A stretch of DNA of 44,712 nt from Candidatus Babelota bacterium (GCA_029262595.1 JAJCZB010000028.1:1-44712), one strand, 5' to 3'. Shown: positions 1-8,951, counted from the first letter of the stretch. The notes: generated by a model not told the origin, from the letters alone. Numbers and translations: made by a program.

Positions 1-144
1 CGTTCGCCCTGAGCGTGTCGAAGGGTATCGAACGGTCAAATGTCAAAAAAACTATTGGATTTAAATTTTGCACAGCCTTCAGCAAGTTCAGAGTGAAAAA
101 GATTGAGAAAATGCATAAACCCTTCGACACGCTCAGGGCGAACG
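1..144. repeat. Type 1 palindromic repeat, 'empty' inverted pair
   Basis: A copy beginning CGTTCGCCCTGAGCG lies at 1-37, and its reverse complement, CCTTCGACACGCTCAGGG onward, lies at 121-144. About 80 bases without a convincing gene separate them. The same unit recurs near 23.1, 23.5, 24.1, 42.6 and 42.7 kb. Both copies here share the G variant (GAGCG rather than GAGCT), so the two arms match each other better than they match copies elsewhere. The unit could fold as one large hairpin. I see no gene in 1-186. Confidence 0.85.
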
Positions 145-186
145 GGGAGGGAAAATCGTTTCCGGTAAATTTTAAATTCAAAAGGT

Positions 187-1512
187 TTATAGGTAGTAAA
201 ACAAGCTTGCCATAATACGAGTATTTCCGACTGGATCAAGACAGACTACATCGCCATTGCAGTCAATGGTGCCATAGCCAGCGCGGGTGTATTCAAGCTC
301 AATGCCCAACGCGAAGTTTTTCACCTTCCACAGAACGCGGGGAGAAAACCGAAAGAGGTAATTCAGATCGGTACCAATACCAAAAATTCTTTTATCAGTA
401 ACCTTCCCATCAGCATCAACGACGTTTTGGCAAATTGGCCCACGGGCCCCTAAATTTTTTGCAAACCCAATAAACCATCCCGGAATAACAGTTTTGCTTT
501 TTGTTATTTCCGTATCATTCCAGAAGGAAATACCATTCAGATTTCTGTAGGTTTGATCGTCTGGCGTTGGATTAACTGAGTCGACAGCATATCCTCCCAG
601 CATCGTCATATCTGTAGCATTTTGATAAAAAATAAACTTTGTGCGAGTGTTCATGGAGTCCCATTGAAAACTGCCATATATCGTTGCAATAACGCTACTG
701 AGTTTTTCTCTTGTTTTTAACCCCGTATCAGTTTTCAGTCGCGGTTGGATACGTTTAAAATCGATATCGGCTCCAATTCTATGTTCTGAAAGATAGGTAT
801 CAAGACGAAAATCAAGTCGCGGTATGACGGCATTCCGTAAATAAGAGCTACTAAATCCAATCGGTCCATCAGTGAGCGACTCTAGTTCTGAAGATGCGGC
901 AAACAGAAGGCTGAGATTTACGTTCGGCGTATAGGTAAGGCGAATTTGCGGGCTTCGAGCAAATACTTCAATTGGAGATCCAGTATTAAAAGAGATCGTA
1001 CGGGGATCCACTCCTGGGACGTATAATGGATGCCATGTCTGGCCCGCGATTAAGCTTGCCTTATCCCAGGTCAGTTCTATGTATGCATGCCTCATGCGCA
1101 GAATATTGGTAATTTCTTGTTGTCCGATAAAGTCATACTCTATGACTCCTTTGCTTCGCGCATGTTTTATTTTAGGTCCATCAATTTCAAGGCGCATACG
1201 GCTTTGAATTGCTACCGATGTAAATTGTCCCTTTGCATTGATGTCGTCGCAATTGGCATCGAGCAGTTCTGGCTCCGGAAAGAGAAGAAATTCATCTTCA
1301 TCCGTTCCAACTACTTGCCGTGTGTCCCAATACGCTTCATAGTTAATGTATCCACCAAACCGAATAGGCAAGAGAGAGTTGATGGGAAAAAGGTTTGTAA
1401 CCTCTCGAGGTGATGAGCTTGTAGATTGTTTAAGTATTTTGTCAATGTCTTGGCGAGCATGCAGTAAGTAAGGCGCACTGAGAGCAATAGCAAGAAGAAA
1501 AAACCGCTTCAT
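187..1512 (-). CDS. Porin-like outer-membrane beta-barrel protein
   Basis: This 441-residue protein starts with a clear signal peptide (MKRFFLLAIALSAPYLLHA), so it should cross the inner membrane. The body has alternating polar/hydrophobic strands, a segment GQTWHPLYVPG followed by SFNTGSP and RSPQIRLTY, and a C-terminus ending in aromatic residues (FYYL), as expected for a Bam-inserted barrel. The GQTW / SFNTG / R.PQIR pattern reminds me of DcaP-like trimeric porins. That is a recollection, not a search result. It probably forms a channel in the outer membrane. It stands alone on the minus strand, downstream of recD2 with a gap of about 110 bases, and no other envelope gene is next to it. 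No missing parts are visible. Confidence 0.7.
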   Translation of the reverse strand: MKRFFLLAIALSAPYLLHARQDIDKILKQSTSSSPREVTNLFPINSLLPIRFGGYINYEAYWDTRQVVGTDEDEFLLFPEPELLDANCDDINAKGQFTSVAIQSRMRLEIDGPKIKHARSKGVIEYDFIGQQEITNILRMRHAYIELTWDKASLIAGQTWHPLYVPGVDPRTISFNTGSPIEVFARSPQIRLTYTPNVNLSLLFAASSELESLTDGPIGFSSSYLRNAVIPRLDFRLDTYLSEHRIGADIDFKRIQPRLKTDTGLKTREKLSSVIATIYGSFQWDSMNTRTKFIFYQNATDMTMLGGYAVDSVNPTPDDQTYRNLNGISFWNDTEITKSKTVIPGWFIGFAKNLGARGPICQNVVDADGKVTDKRIFGIGTDLNYLFRFSPRVLWKVKNFALGIELEYTRAGYGTIDCNGDVVCLDPVGNTRIMASLFYYL

Positions 1513-1624
1513 TATGTATCCTTTTTTAGCGATATCATTTGGGAGATCAGAGCTTCATTTTAGCGCGTGGATTAGTTATTGCAAAGGGGAGTGTAGTCAG
1601 CAAGGATGTAGCATGCTTTAGATA

Positions 1625-3787
1625 TTAGCGGCACTGCAGATTGTTTATTAAAAATTCTTTTAAAAACGTGTTGCGACTTACGCCTTTATTATTATTGATT
1701 CCCATAGCGATTGCTTTGGGTTGGCCAATTAAAATACATAATTTTTTTGCGCGCGTAATGGCTGTATAGATGAGATTTCTTTGCAGCAGCATAAAGTGCT
1801 GCATAAAAAGTGGAATAATTACGGTATCAAATTCAGAACCTTGGCTTTTATGAATTGAAATTGCGTAGGCAAGTACCAGCTCATCAAGCTCTGTGCTTTC
1901 ATACGTGACGAGCTGATTGGAAAAGCACACTACCATGCTTCGCTCAGATTGATTAATTTCTTCAATAATCCCAATGTCACCATTAAAGATTATTTTGTCA
2001 TAGTTGTTACGAATCTGCATCACCTTATCACCAATTTTGAATGTGGTGCCTCCATAGACAAGGTGTTTTTCACCTTCAGCAGGATTCAAAATTTCCTGCA
2101 GAGCATGATTTAATGCAACAGTGCCCACCGCTCCACGATTCATGGGCACTAATACAACAGAGTCACTTTTGTTTCCCAATTTTGCATAGATGCGCTCAAG
2201 GTGAGAGCGAACATTTTCAGGCTGCTCTTCTTTAATATAAATAAAGTCGCGCTTAGTATCAGGCAGTGAAAACGCGGGAAACTCTCCCTTATTAATGCGG
2301 TGAGCATTTTGAATAATGAGACTGTTTTCAGCTTGTCTAAAAATTTGAGTTAAGCGAATTGTTGGAACTTTTTCACTCTCAATAAGATCGTTTAAAAAGT
2401 TTCCAGCGCCTACGGAAGGAAGTTGGTCTATGTCACCAATAAGAAGTATATGGGCGTGATAGGGCAGCGCTTTAAGTACTCCATGAGCTAAGAAAATATC
2501 GATCATAGATGCTTCATCGATGATAAGCAGCTGAAGATCAAGAGCGTTTTGCTCGTTATGCTTAAATCGCATGGTACTTACATCAAACTCTAAAAGGCGG
2601 TGAAGCGTAGAGGCATTTCTTCGGGTACTTTCAGTGATGCGTTTTGCCGCACGTCCGGTAGGAGCGGCAAGTTTATACGTCACCTTGTTGTCTTCAAGTA
2701 CCGACAGGAGTTTTTTGATAAGGGTAGTTTTTCCTGTTCCGGGACCGCCTGTAATGATCGTAACTTTTTGCTGCAGGCACGTAAGAATACCGCGTTGCTG
2801 ATCTTCATTTAACGCGATATCTTTGCTGGTTCGCAACTGATCATAAATAGCATCAATATCAAAATGTAATGTACTTTTATGCGCAATGAGTTGCTTAATA
2901 TGATTGGCTACTCCGCGCTCTGAATGATAATGTAAGGCAAGTCCTACAAAATGATTTTCATCATGGCTGATCAATTTTATACGGTCACTATTATACAAAT
3001 CATGGAGCGCGCATTTCATTTTATGTGCACTGTCTTCCACTTGATCAAGCTCAAGAAGGGTAACGGCTTTCTCTTTGAGTTCATCGAGTTGCGCGTATAA
3101 ATTTCCATTACTTGTTTCTTGAGAAAGCGCATAAAGAATGCCAGAACTTATTCTTTTTTGAGAATCAAGCGCAAATCCCATATTTCGTGCAATTTGATCT
3201 GCAATTTTAAATCCAACTCCCCATATATCATCAGCGAGTCGGTATGGATTTTCATGCAACACAGAAATCGATTGCATGCCATATTTTTTATAAATTTTTG
3301 CAGCGTATGCAGGAGAAATATCTTTCTCTTGCAGAAAGACCATAATATGAGAAATTTCTTTTTGGTCTTCCCATGCAGCAATAATACGCTCAACGCGTTT
3401 CGGGCCAATGCCCGGCACTTCATGCAAGCGGTATGGTGTTTTATCAATTACTTCAAGTGCTTTATCACCAAATTTTTTTACCAATTTTTCAGCATAGACA
3501 GGCCCAATGCCCTTAATCATTCCGGATGCCAAATATTTTTGAATGCCGAGTGCGCTCGTTGGCAAAGAAATCGAACACTGTTCTGCTTCAAATTGCTTAC
3601 CAAATTTGGGGTGCACAATCCATGCCCCTTTTACCTGCACTTGCTCCCCAGCGTGAAGCGTAGGCGTATGCCCTTTGACTAATGCGGTATGGGATCGTGA
3701 GGTGTTGAGCACGAAAACGGTAAAACCATTCTCTTCATTATGATAAATAATGCGATCAACAACCCCACTCAATTCTTCGGTTTGCAT
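1625..3787 (-). CDS. recD2: RecD2-family ATP-dependent DNA helicase (RecD/TraA type)
   Basis: This is a 720-residue superfamily 1B helicase. The N-terminal part (residues about 1-80) looks like the OB-like domain of RecD2, followed by helix-hairpin-helix repeats near residues 90-160 (IKGIGPVYAEKL and VPGIGPKRVERI). Walker A, GGPGTGKTT, begins at residue 347. The DEAS box (LLIIDEASMID) is near 420, and the C-terminal UvrD-like motif with AISIHKSQGSEFDTVI and YTAITRAKKL closes the protein. The length is normal for RecD2 without RecBC. RecD2 enzymes unwind 5'-3' and act in repair and fork processing. The start ATG is the first codon of the conserved N-terminus. The small secreted-protein gene upstream ends 16 bases away, so the two may share a transcript. 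Confidence 0.93.
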   Translation of the reverse strand: MQTEELSGVVDRIIYHNEENGFTVFVLNTSRSHTALVKGHTPTLHAGEQVQVKGAWIVHPKFGKQFEAEQCSISLPTSALGIQKYLASGMIKGIGPVYAEKLVKKFGDKALEVIDKTPYRLHEVPGIGPKRVERIIAAWEDQKEISHIMVFLQEKDISPAYAAKIYKKYGMQSISVLHENPYRLADDIWGVGFKIADQIARNMGFALDSQKRISSGILYALSQETSNGNLYAQLDELKEKAVTLLELDQVEDSAHKMKCALHDLYNSDRIKLISHDENHFVGLALHYHSERGVANHIKQLIAHKSTLHFDIDAIYDQLRTSKDIALNEDQQRGILTCLQQKVTIITGGPGTGKTTLIKKLLSVLEDNKVTYKLAAPTGRAAKRITESTRRNASTLHRLLEFDVSTMRFKHNEQNALDLQLLIIDEASMIDIFLAHGVLKALPYHAHILLIGDIDQLPSVGAGNFLNDLIESEKVPTIRLTQIFRQAENSLIIQNAHRINKGEFPAFSLPDTKRDFIYIKEEQPENVRSHLERIYAKLGNKSDSVVLVPMNRGAVGTVALNHALQEILNPAEGEKHLVYGGTTFKIGDKVMQIRNNYDKIIFNGDIGIIEEINQSERSMVVCFSNQLVTYESTELDELVLAYAISIHKSQGSEFDTVIIPLFMQHFMLLQRNLIYTAITRAKKLCILIGQPKAIAMGINNNKGVSRNTFLKEFLINNLQCR

Positions 3788-3803
3788 GGCTCCAATCTAT
3801 GGT

Positions 3804-4421
3804 TTAGTTTTTCGCTTGGTCTTTAACTTTCTGCATGAGAAGATCAAATTCAGCTTTTCCTTGCGGGCAACTTTCTGTTAGATCAATCAAGAAATTATGA
3901 AGGTCTGTCAAAAAGACACTAAAGTCATTAATAGTTTTAACTTCAGCATCAAAAAGCGCATGATCATCATCAATTGCAGGATCAGCCCATTTTAAGAGCA
4001 AATTATCTTCTCGCTCTCTTATTTGACTGGATTGTTTTATGAGCTCTCTTAAAAAGCCTTTTACGTTTTTGACAGACTGTTGAAACGGTGCTGAAAATTC
4101 TTCAAAATGCTCTCGCATATGACCAAGTAGTGCAGTCCGTTGGTCATCGCTCATTTCATTTTCTAGCTTAACCAGTTCTTTTACAGTGTATGGTTTTTCG
4201 TTATAGATAAAGTGGCCGACTCGTTTACCACTTTGCAATTTTCCGATAAGAAGCGCTCGTAAATCTAAAAGATATTTTTTAATTTGCCCATAGGTAGGGC
4301 CGTCAATCACTTTGCCATCAAGAAATTTAAGAACCGTTGATTCGAGTTTGTGTGCATAGCTCACAGCGGGCATTGAAAATAAAAGAGCTAGTGCAAAATG
4401 CGTTATTTTTTTTAATTTCAT
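3804..4421 (-). CDS. Secreted helical protein, family unknown
   Basis: A 205-residue protein beginning MKLKKITHFALALLFSMPA, a clear signal peptide cleaved near SYA-HK. I chose the start at 4421 because AAGGA lies eight bases upstream on the minus strand; the longer reading frame would place this signal in the middle and overlap the upstream gene. The mature part is predicted mostly helical and charged, with one Cys near the C-terminus, no membrane segment and no motif I recognise. It follows the large barrel gene by 46 bases and precedes recD2 by 16, so it is probably translated from the same minus-strand message. A periplasmic location is the simplest inference. Confidence 0.7.
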   Translation of the reverse strand: MKLKKITHFALALLFSMPAVSYAHKLESTVLKFLDGKVIDGPTYGQIKKYLLDLRALLIGKLQSGKRVGHFIYNEKPYTVKELVKLENEMSDDQRTALLGHMREHFEEFSAPFQQSVKNVKGFLRELIKQSSQIREREDNLLLKWADPAIDDDHALFDAEVKTINDFSVFLTDLHNFLIDLTESCPQGKAEFDLLMQKVKDQAKN

Positions 4422-4467
4422 TGTAAATCCTTGTGTAAGTAGTTTCTCCATTTGAAAGAAACAAAGA

Positions 4468-6198
4468 TTAAAAGTTTGCCTCGAAATTGAGCGACACTGT
4501 CCAGTCATCGCCAATAGTTTTATTCCAACTCGTTCCTTCAGCATTGACGCTGAAAAAGAACGAATACTCTGGTCGAATTATTTTTAAGCCTAAGCTGCCA
4601 ACACTTTTAAATTGGTATGCCAATGCATTTGTTCCACTGCATACATCGAGTCGCTCGAGTACTTCAGGGCAAACGCATCGAAGATCTTTTAATGATTCGC
4701 CTCGTTGTAACCAAAAATCAGAACCAAGTGTAATATCCCATACATCTCCTGAAAAGCAAAAGCGACTAAACCATCGCAATATCGCTCCCGGATGGACTTT
4801 TGTTTTCACTGCATAGGGATAAAATTTATCAACGATTTCTTGTTCTATAAAGTTGAGATTTGCTTTTTGTACTTCTTCATCAGTGGAAGTAAAATCGCGT
4901 TCTTTAAAGTCAGATGCTTTATTACGCCTTGCAAAAAAACGTGTTTCATTTGCAGGAGCGAGATATTCAAGGGAAAGACGATTATTCCAATTTATATTTT
5001 CTGTCCATTCCCAATCATCAAGCAGCGCTCGTAGTGATGTTTTTGATCGCATAATTGCTCCAATTCCCAGGTGGCCACCATTGCCAAGAGGGGAATCTAA
5101 TACGATCGCATTAAATCGATCAAGTGCGCCAAGGAGAAATCCATTTTTATTTTTACAAATATCACCGATAAGCAATTCTCTGAGCGCTTGTTGTTCGTCA
5201 GGGCTGATCGTTGGGTTTATGAGATCTCCATCTTTAAAAATCAAATCAAACATAGCTTGCAGGTCAAGCGTTGGCTGGCATAAGTCGTCATCGAAGGTAG
5301 TACCTCGTATGCCTTTACTCACGGCAAATGCAGTAGGGATAGTTAAAAACCCTCCAAAGCGCAATGCAAATGTATCAGTTTTATACACAGCGTAGGTTGC
5401 TTCCAATCGAAAATCGCCAAACCCAACTCGGTCTGAAATGCCATGATTTTTTTCAAACATTTTTGCTTCATCAGGAGTGAGTGCTCCAAATTGATTTTCA
5501 ATGGCTTGTTTTTCTTCAGGAGTTGCAAAGAGGTTTCGCTCTATATAATAGAATGGAAGAAGCATTCTCATCTCTATGCGTTGCCATTGGCGCCACGCAT
5601 GAAACATCACACCCAGTCGTCGCTGCTCTACAGTGAAGTTTTTAAAAAGCCCAAGAATTTCTTGAAAATTGGATGTATCTGATAGTTCATCAAAGAGAGA
5701 AGCGGTTGGGAAATCATTTTTAAGCGTTTGGCTTAAATTATCAAGCGCGTTAAAGATAGTATTTTGTTCAAGGTTTACATAGCTGCAAAGATTAGTGTTT
5801 TTTCCGATAAATACTGATCGGTCCATTTTGTTCCAAAAAATCTGCCCTCCAATAATCCATCGTTCTGGCTCGGCGCATGAGTGCAATTCCCACAAGGGCA
5901 AATCAAGAAGATTTCGTTGCACCAGTGGATTAGTGCGGCAATAGAAGTTTTCCTCTAAAAGCTCAAATCCACCAACGCCTTCTATGAGCTCTACAATTTT
6001 ATCAACGGGCAAGATATTACGGGTGCTTTGCGGGGATAGGCTCGAAAGATTCACTCCACTGAGGAGTATTTGCTCTTCTTCATCATCCTCATCAAACATA
6101 TCCAATAATCGGATCTCATTGGATGCCCATGCGCGGCATGAGTATCCCAAGCATATGAATCCCAAAAGGAACCCATAAAGAAGATAATGTTTTTTCAT
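4468..6198 (-). CDS. Large outer-membrane barrel-like protein
   Basis: A 576-residue protein with a signal peptide (MKKHYLLYGFLLGFICLGY, cleavage near AWA-SN), an acidic stretch (DMFDEDDEEEQ) just after it, and many alternating beta segments ending WTVSLNFEANF, a typical barrel C-terminus with terminal Phe. Several Cys pairs occur in the N-terminal half. It resembles the 495-residue protein at 34531-36018 in layout: a shared LLPFYYIERNL / EVPFIMVENNL-like block, a GHLGIGA / RHVGIGG block, and a final aromatic residue. The two may be members of one lineage-specific family. The function is unknown; surface exposure and substrate uptake are possible. The upstream region is divergent with the deoxynucleoside kinase gene. 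Confidence 0.65.
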   Translation of the reverse strand: MKKHYLLYGFLLGFICLGYSCRAWASNEIRLLDMFDEDDEEEQILLSGVNLSSLSPQSTRNILPVDKIVELIEGVGGFELLEENFYCRTNPLVQRNLLDLPLWELHSCAEPERWIIGGQIFWNKMDRSVFIGKNTNLCSYVNLEQNTIFNALDNLSQTLKNDFPTASLFDELSDTSNFQEILGLFKNFTVEQRRLGVMFHAWRQWQRIEMRMLLPFYYIERNLFATPEEKQAIENQFGALTPDEAKMFEKNHGISDRVGFGDFRLEATYAVYKTDTFALRFGGFLTIPTAFAVSKGIRGTTFDDDLCQPTLDLQAMFDLIFKDGDLINPTISPDEQQALRELLIGDICKNKNGFLLGALDRFNAIVLDSPLGNGGHLGIGAIMRSKTSLRALLDDWEWTENINWNNRLSLEYLAPANETRFFARRNKASDFKERDFTSTDEEVQKANLNFIEQEIVDKFYPYAVKTKVHPGAILRWFSRFCFSGDVWDITLGSDFWLQRGESLKDLRCVCPEVLERLDVCSGTNALAYQFKSVGSLGLKIIRPEYSFFFSVNAEGTSWNKTIGDDWTVSLNFEANF

Positions 6199-6311
6199 GT
6201 TAAATACTCTTATATCGTTTTAATTTCTATACTAAATGAATTGTATCATAAGATGTTTAGTGTACCGTTTTTTATACATGATGACAAAGGCATCATCCAA
6301 ATGGAACTTTT

Positions 6312-6339
6312 TTGCTAAATAGGCTGTTTTTAGTAATAT
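6312..6339 (+). promoter_or_regulatory. Possible sigma-70-type promoter for the deoxynucleoside kinase
   Basis: TTGCTA, a 16-base spacer and TAATAT lie 35 bases upstream of the chosen kinase start at 6374, in the divergent gap with the barrel gene. This is a match by eye only. Confidence 0.4.
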
Positions 6340-6373
6340 AAGCACCATGGTATATCAGTTGAAAGGAACATAC

Positions 6374-7102
6374 ATGCAAAAAGATCCAAAAAGACAACGT
6401 TATTTCATCATAGAAGGCAACATTGGCGCCGGAAAGTCGACTTTTTTACAAATACTCAAACAATATTTGAATGTTCAGGCCGTTGTTGAGCCGCATGAGC
6501 AGTGGCAAAATGTGGGTGATGGCCACAACATTTTGGAGCAATTTTATTTGGATCCAAAGCGTTGGGCGTATACGTTTCAATCGTATGCTTTTGTGAGTCG
6601 TATCATGAATCAGCAGGCGCATGCCCGTATTAATCCGTATGCGGTACAAGTTTTAGAGCGATCTGTTTTTTCCGATCGGTATTGCTTTGCATATAATGCT
6701 CATGAGCTTGGTTATATGAACGCATTAGAGTGGAAGCTCTATAAAGAATGGTTTGCATGGCTGGTAGACACGTATATGTCTCAGCCCGATGGATTTATTT
6801 ACTTAAGAACAAAGCCAGAAATTTGTTATGAGCGATTACAAAAAAGAAGTCGTGAAGAAGAAGCAACGGTATCACTTGAATATATAACCCGTCTTCACGA
6901 TAAGCACGAACAGTGGCTTGTTGATAAACAAGGTGTTACGCCCGCTATTCAAGAGGTCCCAGTGCTCATTTTGGATTGTGATTCTGAGTTTGAAAATGAT
7001 CGTGCAGAGCAAGAACGGCATATACAGAAAGTAGGTGCTTTTGTTACAGAACATATACCTACCGACGCAAATCGCTCGCCTATTTCGCCAATATCGATAT
7101 AA
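6374..7102 (+). CDS. Deoxynucleoside kinase (dNK/dCK/dGK family), cytoplasmic
   Basis: A 242-residue kinase that phosphorylates deoxynucleosides with NTP, the first step of dNTP salvage. The P-loop GNIGAGKST is at residues 15-23. Next come the substrate-binding VVEPHEQWQ, the LERSVFSDRYCF block (the D/ERS motif) and the lid segment RLQKRSREEE with its arginines. The length fits the family (about 220-260). I chose the ATG at 6374 because GAAAGGA precedes it by a good distance; an in-frame ATG at 6347 lacks such a site. No signal peptide is present, unlike the second kinase at 14726-15433. Salvage kinases like this suit an intracellular bacterium feeding on host nucleosides. Substrate preference cannot be read from the sequence. 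Confidence 0.88.
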   Translation: MQKDPKRQRYFIIEGNIGAGKSTFLQILKQYLNVQAVVEPHEQWQNVGDGHNILEQFYLDPKRWAYTFQSYAFVSRIMNQQAHARINPYAVQVLERSVFSDRYCFAYNAHELGYMNALEWKLYKEWFAWLVDTYMSQPDGFIYLRTKPEICYERLQKRSREEEATVSLEYITRLHDKHEQWLVDKQGVTPAIQEVPVLILDCDSEFENDRAEQERHIQKVGAFVTEHIPTDANRSPISPISI

Positions 7103-7106
7103 AACC

Positions 7107-7136
7107 TTGTAAAAAAAAAGAAAATGGCGGTAGAAT
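7107..7136 (+). promoter_or_regulatory. Possible promoter of the ATP synthase genes
   Basis: TTGTAA, an 18-base spacer and TAGAAT lie just after the kinase stop and 77 bases before atpE. It would allow the ATP synthase genes to be expressed separately from the kinase. Confidence 0.35.
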
Positions 7137-7212
7137 AGTGAATAAAACCACAATAGGCAGTGCATAGTGGGGAAATTAAGATGACTAATAAACCTAACGT
7201 ATGAGGGTTACG

Positions 7213-7467
7213 ATGGAAGGTATCTTTTATGTGAAGGCTGCCGCATTTTTAGGGGCATCATTTGCGATGGGAGTCGGCTCTATAGGGCCAGCGCTCGGGC
7301 AAGGAATGATTGGGTCAAAGGCATGCGAAAGCATGGGTAAATATCCTGAAAGCGCTGCAAAAATTCGAACAACGATGATGATCGCTATGGGGCTTGTTGA
7401 GACTGCTGCTATTTATGCGCTACTCATCGCGGGTGGTCTTATTTGGGTAGGGTACACAGCAGGGTAG
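7213..7467 (+). CDS. atpE: F-type ATP synthase subunit c
   Basis: An 84-residue hairpin protein of two membrane helices joined by a polar loop (the R/Q-P loop reads GKYPES). It forms the rotor ring of FoF1. Start 7213 is preferred because GAGG lies six bases upstream; the in-frame ATG at 7201 overlaps that site. The ion-binding Glu is residue 63. The first helix has a Pro (26) and Gln (30), and the second helix reads VETAAIY with Thr64 and Tyr68. These line up with the Gln32/Glu65/Ser66/Tyr70 set of Na+-binding rings such as Ilyobacter. This suggests, but does not prove, Na+ coupling. Subunit a (atpB) is not next to it. Confidence 0.93.
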   Translation: MEGIFYVKAAAFLGASFAMGVGSIGPALGQGMIGSKACESMGKYPESAAKIRTTMMIAMGLVETAAIYALLIAGGLIWVGYTAG

Positions 7468-7562
7468 TATAAAAAAGAAGTCGTTGAATATTTTGCCCTT
7501 CGGGGTTATTTTTATCTAAATGGGTCTTATATTCAGGTGCTTGCAACCATGGTCCATAGAGT

Positions 7563-7937
7563 ATGAATATTAATGCCACTCTCGTAGTTCAGGCTGGAAA
7601 TTTTTTCGTAGCATATCTTTTATTCCGTCACATTCTTTTAAAACCAGGATACGATGCGTTGTGCCAAAAAGCATCATACCGCACTTCCCTGGAAGATACT
7701 GTTGCTCAGGATGAGCATGCAGTTGAAAAAGAGCAGCAGCGCCAGCGAGATGCATGGGCGCAATTTCGCGCATGGTGCAGCAAATATAAGCCTGCGATGG
7801 CAGATAGAATGCTTTTTTTTAGAGGGATTTCTAAAAGCCTTACGGTTAAAGAGATACCAGCAGCGCAAAAAAATAAAGTGCGCAGTGCATTGACGGACGC
7901 GATCATGACGCAATTGAAGGAGCGCTATGGACGATAA
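7563..7937 (+). CDS. atpF: Probable ATP synthase subunit b (first of two)
   Basis: A 124-residue protein with an N-terminal membrane helix (about residues 8-28, VVQAGNFFVAYLLF) followed by LLKPGYDAL, the usual b-subunit turn into a long charged helix rich in Glu, Gln and Arg. It is shorter than typical b (about 156). The stator b dimer links Fo to delta. Its identification rests on position between c and delta and on the N-terminal pattern, since b proteins diverge strongly. It is followed by a second b-like gene overlapping by 11 bases, an arrangement like the b/b' pairs of some bacteria. The 95-base gap after atpE has a small CCC-TTC-GGG hairpin and T-rich tail that might reduce read-through. 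Confidence 0.7.
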   Translation: MNINATLVVQAGNFFVAYLLFRHILLKPGYDALCQKASYRTSLEDTVAQDEHAVEKEQQRQRDAWAQFRAWCSKYKPAMADRMLFFRGISKSLTVKEIPAAQKNKVRSALTDAIMTQLKERYGR

Positions 7938-8415
7938 GCAGATCATTCTGATCGTTTTTCGGTTATTAAATTTTGCGGTTCTATTAGGAATGGTTGTCTA
8001 TCTGTGGAAAAAGTATGGCCGCTCTTTAGTTGTTTCTGAATATGAGAAAGAGCACGAATCGCTCAAATCACTTTCTACAATGCATACGGTGCTGCACAAG
8101 CAGGAGCGTGACCTACAAAAAATTTTTACTGCTGATACGCACGAGCGCTCTACGCTTAAAGAGCGACTTTTTATTTGGCGCGAAGCGATACAAAAAGAGC
8201 AGGACGAGCTGGCGCTGGAAAAAGAAAAACGCATGCAGGCATTGAATGATCGAATGAATGATCAAGTAAAGCGCGTCAGCGAGTATCGCCTATATCAGCA
8301 GCTTCAAAAAGAAGTGATTGAGCAAGTGCGCGATCGCTTGCGTACCGAGTATGCAACTGATGCAAAGCAGCAAGAAGTTCTTAAATCAGTTATGCAGCGG
8401 TTGGAGCGAGCATGA
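7927..8415 (+). CDS. atpF: Probable ATP synthase second b-type (b') subunit
   Basis: A 162-residue protein with one N-terminal membrane helix (residues about 5-27, IILIVFRLLNFAVLLGMVVYLW) and then a long, highly charged helix (KEQDELALEKEKRMQ and following), the classic b-subunit form. The start overlaps the end of the preceding gene, with AAGGAG just ahead of the ATG, and its own stop overlaps the delta start in ATGA, so translation is coupled across b, b' and delta. With two unequal b-like genes the stator is probably a heterodimer. Sequence alone does not say which of the two is b or b'. Confidence 0.72.
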   Translation: MDDKQIILIVFRLLNFAVLLGMVVYLWKKYGRSLVVSEYEKEHESLKSLSTMHTVLHKQERDLQKIFTADTHERSTLKERLFIWREAIQKEQDELALEKEKRMQALNDRMNDQVKRVSEYRLYQQLQKEVIEQVRDRLRTEYATDAKQQEVLKSVMQRLERA

Positions 8416-8945
8416 AACGAAACGCAGCTCCTTTATACGCAAAAGCATATCTCAATACATTTGGTTCCGGTATAACGCAAGATAATGTGCATGCAATCGA
8501 ACAGGCTTCGCAATTTTTATTTGAGCATCGACGAGCGCTTTTTTTATTAAAGGTGCCAACCATGCAAGAGGCGGTTAAAAAGCGTGGAGTTCAGGAGCTG
8601 GCAGATCGTTTTGCATTACCAGAAAGCATTGGCATACTGTTTGATCTTTTGTTACAGCGTAAGAGCGCGAGCTTGCTTGCTGATATATTGCACGCGATTG
8701 CAGTGGAATATAACAGGCGCCATGATCATCACAAAGTAGAAATTGCAAGTTCATCCGTATTAACGGAGCCGCAGAAAAAAGCTATTATGAAATTTGCAGA
8801 CGCACAGTTTCCCGGCACAAAGGAGTATATCTTTGCGGTGGATACTTCATTGATTGCAGGCATAAAAATTAAAAGTAACACATTGATGTTGGAATCATCT
8901 GTTGATAATTATCTGCGTGAATGCGCGCAGGCGCAGATACGGTGA
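8412..8945 (+). CDS. atpH: ATP synthase subunit delta (OSCP)
   Basis: A 177-residue protein, the normal size for delta. It begins with the helical N-domain (YAKAYLNTF, as in Y-A-x-A-L/Y-L) and ends with a beta/alpha C-domain containing VDTSLIAGIKIKSNTLMLESSVDNYL, close to the family's G-G-x-x-x-x-x-G-x-x-x-x-D-x-S-x-x-x-x-L ending. Delta holds the peripheral stalk to the top of F1. The start codon overlaps the preceding b' stop by four bases, and alpha follows after six bases, so all are one operon. Confidence 0.85.
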   Translation: MKRNAAPLYAKAYLNTFGSGITQDNVHAIEQASQFLFEHRRALFLLKVPTMQEAVKKRGVQELADRFALPESIGILFDLLLQRKSASLLADILHAIAVEYNRRHDHHKVEIASSSVLTEPQKKAIMKFADAQFPGTKEYIFAVDTSLIAGIKIKSNTLMLESSVDNYLRECAQAQIR

Positions 8946-8951
8946 GGAACT

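Noticed and set aside
3804-4544. Longer form of the secreted protein starting at 4544
   Set aside because: It would overlap the upstream barrel gene and bury the signal peptide; the start at 4421 has a good ribosome-binding site.
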